From UMGS1491 sp944380925 (GTDB lineage Bacteria > Bacillota > Clostridia > Oscillospirales > Acutalibacteraceae): a stretch of 5,067 bases of DNA. Position 1 is the first letter of the stretch; each line of letters begins with the position of its first letter. The position numbers and the translations under genes were made by a program. Where the stretch lies: contig CALWJD010000019.1 of the NCBI GenBank assembly GCA_944380925.1, positions 1 to 5,067 of the forward strand. The letters run 5' to 3'. This document shows, piece by piece, positions 1-5,067 of this stretch. The notes under the pieces were generated by a model. It did not search any database and was not told the origin of the DNA. It was given only the letters and a program-made list of their open reading frames with translations.

Positions 1-80
1 TCCTTTAGAGGCGGCTAGTAGTACAGGGCTTCGCCCGTTAAAGAAATACCCCCAGCTAGGCTGGGGGATGCTTATTTTAC
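1..80 (+). mobile_element. Probable right end of an IS200/IS605-family element (partial)
   Basis: Two hairpins lie close together: GGGC-TTC-GCCC at 26-36 and a perfect 8-bp stem with a 3-base TAG loop at 49-67. A G/C-rich subterminal hairpin with a very short loop is what TnpA of IS200/IS605 elements recognises at the right end. A small GGGC/GCCC hairpin just before it is also common in the 3' part of tnpB-derived guide RNA (omega RNA). The bases from 68 on turn AT-rich, so the element probably ends between 68 and about 85; the exact cleavage point cannot be set. Frame 2 is open from base 2 to a TAA at 92-94 and could be the tail of a tnpB, but nothing in that short peptide is diagnostic. No T-tract follows the large stem on either strand, which argues against a plain terminator. 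The family call is from memory of such ends, not a match I could run. Confidence 0.5.
49..67 (+). repeat. Perfect 8-bp inverted repeat with TAG loop
   Basis: CCCCCAGC at 49-56 and GCTGGGGG at 60-67 pair perfectly around TAG. This is the most GC-rich structure in the window and stands out sharply from its AT-rich surroundings. It is the likely TnpA-binding hairpin of the mobile element end. Confidence 0.8.
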
Positions 81-177
81 GCGTACAAAATTAAATACAT
101 AACTAAAACGTGTCATATAAACACCGGGTATCTTTTTATTTTTTAAAATTTAAAATACAAATTATTGTGTGGGAGTT

Positions 178-203
178 TAAACTATAACTTTAAATCATAA
201 CTT
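178..203. repeat. Imperfect 13-bp tandem repeat after the DUF2207 gene
   Basis: TAAACTATAACTT (178-190) is followed directly by TAAATCATAACTT (191-203), matching at 11 of 13 positions. It sits just beyond the stop of the minus-strand DUF2207 gene. The rest of 68-207 is AT-rich with no gene or convincing terminator visible. Confidence 0.5.
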
Positions 204-207
204 AGAG

Positions 208-2004
208 CTATCTGACTCCGCTGGAGCCTCCGCCCGAAGAGCCGCTAAATCCGCCGCCGCTAAACGAACCGCCGTGTCCGCTTGCCGCAGAAACAGATGC
301 TACATATGCATCATGCGCTGAACGTACATAGCTGTTAGCCAGGCTATTAATTAAAATAATATTTGTGCTTTCATTCATATTAAGCTGCTCTTCGAAATAT
401 CTTGGATAAAGATTTTTAAATTGTTCCGCTACTTTATCGGCAATTCCGAAAAGCTGCGCATATACCATATAATCTTTCCAAAGCGCAACTTCCTTTGCTT
501 CCCTTTCGTTTATAATGGTGAAATTTTCTAAATACTTTTTAAATCCAAACATTTCGGAAGTCAGTTTGATTCCTGTTTCGCTTAGCTCATTTTCTTTATA
601 TTTTACAAATCCCAAAAACTTTCTGTCGGTTTCCACAACCGCACCTATTTCTTTTAAGTCACGAATTCCTTTTTTGTTGTATTTTTTCAGCCATTTATCA
701 AGATCTTTATAGTTTTTTCTGCACCAATTTTTAAAATCGTTATTCTTTAGTACCCTATCTTTATCACTTACTTCAATCATTAAATCAAAAAGTGATTTTT
801 CAAGCGGTGGCACATCGCTTGGTAACTCTTTTAGTTTTATGGCATCTTCTGTTTTAGTTTTAAAAAACTTTTTGACTTCCACTTTTATGAGTTCTACTTC
901 ATGGTTTTGAATCCATTTTAAAAGATAAACTCCTATTATCGAGCACTCGTTTTGCAATTTTCTAAGACCTTTAAGCCTTGCATATGTTGCAAATATATTG
1001 TTGTTAAACGGTAAATTTCGTGAATAATTTGGATCTTTATATTCTTTTCTGAATTTATCCTTGTAAATAGTAACAATATCTTCGATTTTTCTGATTTTTA
1101 AAAATATAATATGGAAAATAAAATATATTAAAAACATAAAAGGTATTATCAATATATTAATTAAATACGGAAAAGAAGATGTAGAATGCGTCGATTCCGA
1201 ATCATTCCCTAGATTCTTATAATACTTTTCATAACCTGTGCCGGCCAATTCTTTATCCTTAAGCTCCTCAAAAGACGTATTTTCAAAAGCTTTAGGCGAA
1301 AAAACGCCCTTATCAAATTGAGCTAAAATTGCAAAATTAGATTTTTTAGGCATAGGCGCTGTCAGCTTTGCTTCTATTTTTCCGCTCTTTACAAATATAT
1401 CACCCGTAGCGCCGCCACCTGCCCATATTTTGCTGTTTTCTTCGGTAAATTTATCACCCTTTTTTTCAATCGTAATTTTAGCCGTTTTCAAACTTGAGGA
1501 CAATTTGTTTATGAAAGTTTGATCAATAAAAGAACCGTCCGAGCACCCTTTTACCAAATTCGTCATATCGTAAGAAACATTAAATATACGAGTTCCGTAA
1601 GAACTAAGCCCCCAGCAAAGTTCGTATCCTGACCCTTTCTCTACTATTGCGCATTTATACGCTTTTTCCTTTAAACCGGCATTTATATCCCACTCGCTCA
1701 CATTCTGATATTCTTTTCCGTCAGCAGATACTTTTAAATTTGAAATTGTCTGATTTTCGAGGTTTTCACGTCCCAAGTACATTTCTGTACCGGAATTTAC
1801 ATTAATTTTCCAAACTTCATTTATATGAGCTGTTCCGTCCTCCTCACAAACCACCGATATATCAGAAGACATATATGTAGCAGAGGCCGCAAAAGCATGG
1901 TTTGCTACCTGAATAAAAAAACTAAATATCAAAATACCAAATACCAAAAACTTCTTAAATATTTTTTTCGTTCCATAAACCTCCTTTCGAAAACTTACTC
2001 CCAA
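208..2004 (-). CDS. DUF2207-family (YciQ-like) membrane protein
   Basis: This is a predicted envelope protein of unknown biochemical role. From the long TTG start at 2004 it has 598 residues. A signal peptide (about residues 13-39, basic KKIFKKF then a hydrophobic core, likely cut after AFA) leads to an extracellular DUF2207-type domain at about 40-275. One strong membrane span lies at about 277-303, followed by a basic cytoplasmic part. The block FKKYLENF...LWKDYMVYAQLFGIADKV (about 488-524) and the Gly/Ser-rich tail at 577-598 are typical of the family. The two extra spans that many relatives carry before the tail are not evident. It follows lemA by 15 bases (TTG start) or 43 bases (ATG at 1976) and probably shares its promoter. 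The start is doubtful. TTG at 2004 has no Shine-Dalgarno, and residues 7-9 (KEV) are encoded by the ribosome binding site AAAGGAGG itself; the ATG just after that site (1976-1974) is one base out of frame. Family call is firm; start is not. Confidence 0.85.
   Translation of the reverse strand: MGVSFRKEVYGTKKIFKKFLVFGILIFSFFIQVANHAFAASATYMSSDISVVCEEDGTAHINEVWKINVNSGTEMYLGRENLENQTISNLKVSADGKEYQNVSEWDINAGLKEKAYKCAIVEKGSGYELCWGLSSYGTRIFNVSYDMTNLVKGCSDGSFIDQTFINKLSSSLKTAKITIEKKGDKFTEENSKIWAGGGATGDIFVKSGKIEAKLTAPMPKKSNFAILAQFDKGVFSPKAFENTSFEELKDKELAGTGYEKYYKNLGNDSESTHSTSSFPYLINILIIPFMFLIYFIFHIIFLKIRKIEDIVTIYKDKFRKEYKDPNYSRNLPFNNNIFATYARLKGLRKLQNECSIIGVYLLKWIQNHEVELIKVEVKKFFKTKTEDAIKLKELPSDVPPLEKSLFDLMIEVSDKDRVLKNNDFKNWCRKNYKDLDKWLKKYNKKGIRDLKEIGAVVETDRKFLGFVKYKENELSETGIKLTSEMFGFKKYLENFTIINEREAKEVALWKDYMVYAQLFGIADKVAEQFKNLYPRYFEEQLNMNESTNIILINSLANSYVRSAHDAYVASVSAASGHGGSFSGGGFSGSSGGGSSGVR
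1974..1987 (-). promoter_or_regulatory. Strong ribosome binding site and ATG, out of frame with the DUF2207 protein
   Basis: On the minus strand AAAGGAGG (1987-1980) is followed by TTT and ATG (1976-1974). Read from this ATG, the frame gives MERKKY and stops after 15 codons. With one more A in the A7 run at 1968-1962 it would give MERKKIFKKFLVFG, an ideal signal-peptide start joined to the long frame. The SD-to-ATG gap of 3 bases is short, so the exact start stays uncertain. Confidence 0.6.
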
Positions 2005-2019
2005 TGTTTTACAAACAGC

Positions 2020-2568
2020 TTATTTGAAACTTGGCATATCTTTCTTTTCCGCAACTTCCTCGAGATAGTCTTTCTTCTTAAAATGTAGCATACTTGCAAT
2101 TAAAGAGCCGGGAAAGCTTAAAACTATTCTATTAAATTTAGTTACACTGTCGTTATAAACCATACGGCTCATACGCACGTTTTCTTCAAAGGTACCAACG
2201 TTTTCCATGGTTTTTACATATATGCTGTTTGTTTTTAAATCCGGATAAGATTCTGCCAGCGCATTAATACTTGCAAACCCTTGGGACAGTAAATTTTCCT
2301 GAGTTTGAACATCTTTAGCGGAAGCATTGCTAGACGTATTCTTACGTGCAGAAATTACCTTTGAAAGTGTTTCGCTTTCAAAAGATGCATATCCTTTTGC
2401 CAAATCAAAAAGTGAAGTTAACGCATCCCAGCGGCTCTGCTGTTGCACTCCAATCTGGCTTAAAGAATTCTCGCAAAATTCACTTACCGAAACCAATTTG
2501 TTTTGAACCGAAATTATCCATATTAGTAGACCTGCAATTAATAAAATCAATAAAATTATACCAAACAT
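2020..2568 (-). CDS. lemA: LemA family protein
   Basis: LemA proteins are small membrane-anchored helical proteins of unclear molecular function, found widely in bacteria. This one has 182 residues, a normal length. An N-terminal membrane span (about residues 3-20, FGIILLILLIAGLLIWII) is followed by a long helical domain. Family hallmarks are visible: ESYPDLKTN (106-114), then ENVRMSRMVYNDSVTKFN (129-146), the usual R..YN..V..(Y/F)N block, then FPGSLIASMLHF (152-163) and a charged tail. The ATG at 2568-2566 is preceded by AGGAGG at 2582-2577 with an 8-base gap, so the start is secure. It is the first gene of a minus-strand operon with the DUF2207 gene, a pairing seen in many genomes, and has a consensus promoter directly upstream. 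Confidence 0.93.
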   Translation of the reverse strand: MFGIILLILLIAGLLIWIISVQNKLVSVSEFCENSLSQIGVQQQSRWDALTSLFDLAKGYASFESETLSKVISARKNTSSNASAKDVQTQENLLSQGFASINALAESYPDLKTNSIYVKTMENVGTFEENVRMSRMVYNDSVTKFNRIVLSFPGSLIASMLHFKKKDYLEEVAEKKDMPSFK

Positions 2569-2598
2569 AATAAAAACCTCCTAAAATTAGTTATTGTA

Positions 2599-2627
2599 AT
2601 TATAAACTCGTAAAAATTATATGTCAA
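2599..2627 (-). promoter_or_regulatory. Sigma-70/sigma-A promoter of the lemA operon
   Basis: On the minus strand a perfect TTGACA (2627-2622) and a perfect TATAAT (2604-2599) are separated by exactly 17 bases. Transcription should start near 2592, giving a leader of about 25 bases that holds the AGGAGG site. With full consensus in both boxes it is predicted to be strong and mostly constitutive. Confidence 0.85.
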
Positions 2628-2672
2628 GTTCACACTATTATTTATTTTTAAAATAGAATTTTTATATTATTG

Positions 2673-2701
2673 CTGACATAATTATGCAAATGTGATATAT
2701 T
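2673..2701 (+). promoter_or_regulatory. Sigma-70/sigma-A promoter of orf1, extended -10
   Basis: CTGACA (2673-2678, one mismatch to TTGACA) and TATATT (2696-2701, one mismatch to TATAAT) are 17 bases apart. A TG at 2693-2694, one base before the -10, makes it an extended -10. Transcription should start near 2707, about 54 bases before the orf1 ATG. It is divergent from the lemA promoter, with about 45 bases between the two -35 boxes. Confidence 0.7.
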
Positions 2702-2760
2702 TTGCCTCATATACTAAACCGCACTATTACCAAATCAAATAACAAAAGAGGAGGATTTTT

Positions 2761-3426
2761 ATGTCAGAAAAAATCAGTAATTTGGAAAAAGCTTTAGTGT
2801 ACATGTTTTCTTGCGATGAGTCTAAAACAGCCACAGTTCTTCAATCTTGTCGCAAATGGATTTCAAAAATTCACAATAATGGTGAAATGATACCAGAATC
2901 CTACTTTGGACCCGTTAGTGACGATGCAAAGAAAAAAGCAAACAGTGAAGCAAAACTAAATAACAGACTCGTCGTTGGCAGATTTGGTAAGTTTGTGGAA
3001 AAAGACAAGTACTATTCAGATATTGAACCTTGGTTTTTGCCGTTGCTACGGGATCTTTGCACGAAGTTCGGTATACTCCTTGATTTTGATAGCCTTTTAG
3101 AAATGTCTTTAGACTACTCCAAACAATTAAAGGACTATGGATTAACGCTCGAAAAGCTTTTACCCTTTAACGGTATTGATGAAAAAAGATTAGCAGAACA
3201 AAACGCAAAAAATGAAGAATTAAATCCAGAAGATGAAGAAAAACAAAATCTGACTTACAGAATTAATAAGTACTTTGGGGGAGGAAAGCTCAAACTGGTT
3301 ACAAAAGATCTTGTAAATAATATAAATAAGGAATGTAAAACACGCCTTACTGTGTCTCGTGAGGCAGCTACCAGTACCGGAGGTTCCGTTGACGATACCG
3401 TTGTAGATTTAATAATGCTACGCTGA
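2761..3426 (+). CDS. orf1: hypothetical protein, probably frameshifted near its 3' end
   Basis: I do not recognise this protein. The intact frame has 221 residues. ATG at 2761 follows AGGAGG (2749-2754) with a 6-base gap, so the start is good. There is no signal peptide or membrane span; it should be cytosolic and mostly helical. Visible parts are a Lys-rich stretch (57-65), an aromatic PWFLPLLRDLC segment (90-100), a very acidic linker (about 138-162, ending NPEDEEKQN) and a Gly run, YFGGGK (171-176), which is not a Walker A motif. The last five residues, LIMLR, look like out-of-frame reading: a frame one base away continues from FNNATLILGAL to a TAG at 3516-3518, which would give about 252 residues. 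Loss of one T from the run at 3408-3410 would explain it. Downstream lies a 225-base gap before orf2, which has its own promoter. No function is proposed. Confidence 0.75.
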   Translation: MSEKISNLEKALVYMFSCDESKTATVLQSCRKWISKIHNNGEMIPESYFGPVSDDAKKKANSEAKLNNRLVVGRFGKFVEKDKYYSDIEPWFLPLLRDLCTKFGILLDFDSLLEMSLDYSKQLKDYGLTLEKLLPFNGIDEKRLAEQNAKNEELNPEDEEKQNLTYRINKYFGGGKLKLVTKDLVNNINKECKTRLTVSREAATSTGGSVDDTVVDLIMLR

Positions 3427-3518
3427 TACTAGGTGCTTTATCCGGTATTGCCTTGGAAAACCACAGAGCTGCTGAGGTGAGTATGTGCCAGAAATTATTA
3501 ACAGAAATTCCTGATTAG
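3411..3518 (+). other. Displaced 3' end of orf1 in another frame
   Basis: Reading AAT at 3411 onward gives 35 codons ending in TAG at 3516-3518, with segments ATLILGALSGIALE and AAEVSMCQKLLTEIPD. They have a helical, coding-like pattern and a higher GC content than the non-coding bases that follow. A single extra T at 3408-3410 would join VVD of orf1 to F and then this segment. This frame is closed to the left by a TGA at 3390-3392 and has no well-placed start of its own, so it is best read as the cut-off tail of orf1. The site does not fit a canonical -1 slippery heptamer, so an indel or base-calling error is more likely than programmed frameshifting. Confidence 0.6.
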
Positions 3519-3535
3519 TTTGCCTGATTAGTTTA
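3510..3535. repeat. 13-bp tandem duplication across the displaced orf1 stop
   Basis: CCTGATTAGTTT occurs at 3510-3521 and again at 3523-3534, a period of 13 bases. The first copy contains the TAG (3516-3518) that ends the displaced orf1 frame. It looks like a recent slippage duplication at the gene end. The rest of the 3519-3743 gap is AT-rich with stops in all frames. It holds a weak bulged hairpin (CTAGACG/CGTTCTAG, 3629-3650) without a T-tract, and the orf2 promoter. Confidence 0.75.
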
Positions 3536-3679
3536 ATTACAGTTTAAAGTTTTGAATCTTATCCTGTGAATATGTTTTGAGTTTATAGGTTGGTAAGCGT
3601 GTTTTTACTTTGCGTATGTATAGTTTTACTAGACGCTGTAAACGTTCTAGAGAATATAAATAAAAAATTAAATAATCTA

Positions 3680-3708
3680 TTGACAATTATGGAAAAATAA
3701 TATATCAT
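3680..3708 (+). promoter_or_regulatory. Sigma-70/sigma-A promoter of orf2
   Basis: A perfect TTGACA (3680-3685) lies 17 bases before TATCAT (3703-3708, one mismatch to TATAAT). The predicted transcription start is near 3715, leaving a leader of about 29 bases with AAGGAG (3730-3735) placed 8 bases before the ATG. Confidence 0.8.
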
Positions 3709-3719
3709 GCACATGATAT
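3702..3719. promoter_or_regulatory. 18-bp palindrome over the orf2 -10 box, candidate operator
   Basis: ATATCATG (3702-3709), CA, CATGATAT (3712-3719) form a perfect inverted repeat with a 2-base centre. It covers the whole -10 box and the predicted transcription start, where a dimeric repressor would block initiation. No regulator gene is identified in the window, so the binding protein is unknown. Confidence 0.5.
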
Positions 3720-3743
3720 TAATTTTATTAAGGAGATGGTTTT

Positions 3744-4397
3744 ATGCCAACAGAAGTAATAACAAAAGAACAAGTGGAAAAGACTATTTTAGATGCTACC
3801 ATTAAAGAAAATGTGTCCCCAGGTGACGTGGAAAAAGCTGTTTGGAAATTTTCCGGTGTATGGCCGGCCGGTAGTGTTTCATTAAGTGGCAATGTAGGAG
3901 AGCAAACGGAAGACTTATGTAAATTTCTTGCTGATTTGCATGTTAAATCTGAGGTTGAGCTTTCAAAATGCGAAAAAACTTTACAAAAATTAAGAAAAAT
4001 TGGATCACTTTTATTTAGAACTATTTCGCAAATAAATCTAACATCTTGGTTTGATTCTATGATGGATGCTATGAATATGTTTGGAAAGTACGTTACACAG
4101 ACTCTCGAGAATGGCGTTCCAACCGCTCAAGATAAAAGAGACGTAAAGGAGTTGGCTAATGATGTTAAAGACATGGTGAACAAGTACGTAGATCATTCTG
4201 TGTATACAAAAATAGTTCCTGCGTTGAAAGCAAAATATGAAGGGAAAACAATAGATACAATACTTTCGAAGTTGTCGAATAATGATTTTGCAAATACGCG
4301 CACTTTAATTGGAACGTTGTGTGCATGTGTAAATTATGGGGTTTTTCATTCTTTGTCTGATTCGTGGATGAAACATATTTCGAAATTGGTAAAATAG
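3744..4397 (+). CDS. orf2: hypothetical helical protein
   Basis: I do not recognise this 217-residue protein. ATG at 3744 has AAGGAG 8 bases upstream and a good promoter, and the gene ends in TAG just before an intrinsic terminator, so it is a complete single-gene transcript. No signal peptide and no clear membrane span are present. The sequence looks largely helical: an N-terminal charged part with VWKFSGVWPAG (33-43), a coiled-coil-like segment (about 66-90, KSEVELSKCEKTLQKLRKIG), a Met/aromatic-rich part (SWFDSMMDAMNMFGKYV, 101-117), a charged helix (127-150), and a mildly hydrophobic C-terminal part with two cysteines (TLIGTLCACVNYGVF, 187-201). No catalytic motif or nucleic-acid-binding domain is apparent. 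It stands between two other unknown genes on the same strand. The palindrome over its promoter suggests it is regulated. Confidence 0.8.
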   Translation: MPTEVITKEQVEKTILDATIKENVSPGDVEKAVWKFSGVWPAGSVSLSGNVGEQTEDLCKFLADLHVKSEVELSKCEKTLQKLRKIGSLLFRTISQINLTSWFDSMMDAMNMFGKYVTQTLENGVPTAQDKRDVKELANDVKDMVNKYVDHSVYTKIVPALKAKYEGKTIDTILSKLSNNDFANTRTLIGTLCACVNYGVFHSLSDSWMKHISKLVK

Positions 4398-4424
4398 ACT
4401 TTGCCGATTAAATTGTATAATACT

Positions 4425-4473
4425 AGGCTTTTTGCGTACCCAAAAATTGGTATGCAAAAAAAGCTTTTTGTTT
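4425..4473 (+). terminator. Intrinsic terminator after orf2
   Basis: GCTTTTTGCGTACC (4427-4440) pairs with GGTATGC-A7-GC (4449-4464) around the loop CAAAAATT, with one G-T pair and two unpaired A. It is followed directly by TTTTTGTTT (4465-4473). It begins 28 bases after the orf2 stop and separates orf2 from orf3. Confidence 0.85.
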
Positions 4474-4544
4474 AGAAGATGATTTTATAAAAAATAGTAT
4501 ATTAGGGTTCAAAACAAAAATATTTTACAAATGGTACAAAGTTG

Positions 4545-4573
4545 TTGATATGTTTTGATAATATATGTATAAT
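4545..4573 (+). promoter_or_regulatory. Sigma-70/sigma-A promoter of orf3
   Basis: TTGATA (4545-4550, one mismatch) and a perfect TATAAT (4568-4573) are 17 bases apart. Transcription should start near 4580. A second TTGATA lies at 4555-4560. An AT-only inverted repeat (AATATAT 4560-4566, ATATATT 4576-4582) flanks the -10; with such composition it may be chance. Confidence 0.75.
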
Positions 4574-4623
4574 AGATATATTTAATTGAAATGTTTATAG
4601 AATATAGGAAAGGTGTGTTAAAT

Positions 4624-5067
4624 ATGGGGGGAACAATTAGTGAAAAGGAACTGGAAAAATATGATTATCTTAGGGCGGAATACTATAAGAAAAAAAAGAG
4701 TTGGCCATATACTCCAAGACCGTTGACCAATTATGAAAAGGCGGTTATAAATGGGAGTGAGTTATTGTTAGATAGTTACGGTGAATATCTTCGTGCCAAA
4801 ACTTATGCCGATCTTTCTTTATCGGATTTATATTTGCTCATAAAGTCTACCGAAAAAACGAGCAACAGTACTACAGTAGCACTGGTTTTTATGAAAGACG
4901 AGTTGTTGCCATTTAAAGGCAAAGGTAAGAATTTTTCTAAAATGGAAGTAGAGACGATATTATCCGTTATCTATACCATTTACAAACAATTTGTAGAAAA
5001 AGCCAATAAAATTGGAAAAGTTATTGGGGTTTTAGATGATGAGAGCAAATCGATATTAGGTGTTCTT
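4624..5067 (+). CDS. orf3: hypothetical protein, 3' end beyond the window
   Basis: The frame is open from ATG at 4624 to the last base, 148 residues with no stop, so the gene continues outside. AAAGGTG (4609-4615) lies 8 bases before the ATG, a moderate ribosome binding site, and a good promoter lies upstream. I do not recognise the protein. The N-terminus is charged and aromatic-rich, with a Lys run and Pro-rich loop (YYKKKKSWPYTPRP, 20-33). Then come helical segments (about 36-58 and 64-76), a hydrophobic strand-like TVALVFM (84-90), a basic loop KGKGKNF (98-104) and a long helix (about 106-136) ending in GVLDDESKS. There is no signal peptide. It shares no obvious motif with orf1 or orf2. 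It forms the third member of the unknown plus-strand series. Confidence 0.8.
   Translation, partial: MGGTISEKELEKYDYLRAEYYKKKKSWPYTPRPLTNYEKAVINGSELLLDSYGEYLRAKTYADLSLSDLYLLIKSTEKTSNSTTVALVFMKDELLPFKGKGKNFSKMEVETILSVIYTIYKQFVEKANKIGKVIGVLDDESKSILGVL

Noticed and set aside
49..67. GC-rich hairpin as the terminator of the lemA operon
   Set aside because: No T-tract follows it on either strand, and it lies about 140 bases past the DUF2207 stop; a mobile element end fits better.
110..150. Possible plus-strand terminator: GTGT/ACAC stem followed by T-rich bases
   Set aside because: The stem has only four pairs and is separated from the T-rich stretch, so it is too weak to call.
515..712. Plus-strand open frame of 65 codons opposite the DUF2207 gene
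   Set aside because: It lies antisense inside a well-supported gene, with no promoter or ribosome binding site of its own; it is a shadow frame.
1825..2088. Plus-strand open frame of 87 codons across the lemA/DUF2207 junction
   Set aside because: It is antisense to both genes, with no ribosome binding site and no recognisable protein character.
2346..2570. Plus-strand open frame of 74 codons opposite lemA
   Set aside because: It is antisense to a firmly identified lemA and lacks start signals.
3409..3426. Stop codon readthrough or UGA recoding at the end of orf1
   Set aside because: Reading through the TGA meets a TAG two codons later, so recoding UGA would not extend the protein usefully.
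3629..3650. Bulged hairpin CTAGACG/CGTTCTAG as the orf1 terminator
   Set aside because: The stem is short and bulged, and no T-tract follows on either strand.

Overview
The window is AT-rich chromosomal DNA from an uncultured-looking low-GC bacterium. The type is most like Bacillota: AGGAGG-type ribosome binding sites 6-8 bases before the starts, near-perfect sigma-70/sigma-A promoters with 17-base spacers, and standard stop codons (TAA, TAG, TGA). No rRNA, tRNA or CRISPR array is visible, so the lineage cannot be fixed further.

Layout. Bases 1 to about 80 look like the right end of an IS200/IS605-family element, possibly with the 3' part of its guide-like RNA; the body of the element lies outside the window. 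Bases 208-2568 hold a minus-strand two-gene operon, lemA followed by a DUF2207-family (YciQ-like) membrane protein, driven by a consensus promoter at 2599-2627. Bases 2570-2760 are a compact divergent control region. Bases 2761-5067 on the plus strand hold three consecutive genes that I do not recognise: orf1 2761-3426, orf2 3744-4397 and orf3 from 4624 to the window edge. Each has its own promoter, and orf2 ends in a clear intrinsic terminator, so they read as separate transcription units rather than an operon.

How the parts relate. LemA and DUF2207 proteins are commonly neighbours and both are envelope proteins, so the minus-strand pair is probably one functional unit. The three unknown proteins lack signal peptides and obvious membrane spans and look helical and cytosolic. 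They match no family I can name, and their grouping suggests an accessory island next to a mobile element.

The main oddities are two one-base frame conflicts. The 3' end of orf1 appears to run on for 36 more residues in another frame. The best ribosome binding site and ATG of the DUF2207 gene are one base out of frame with the protein. There is also an 18-bp palindrome lying over the -10 box of the orf2 promoter. I found no convincing evidence of a complete new system. The three-gene cluster is the best candidate and is cut by the window edge.
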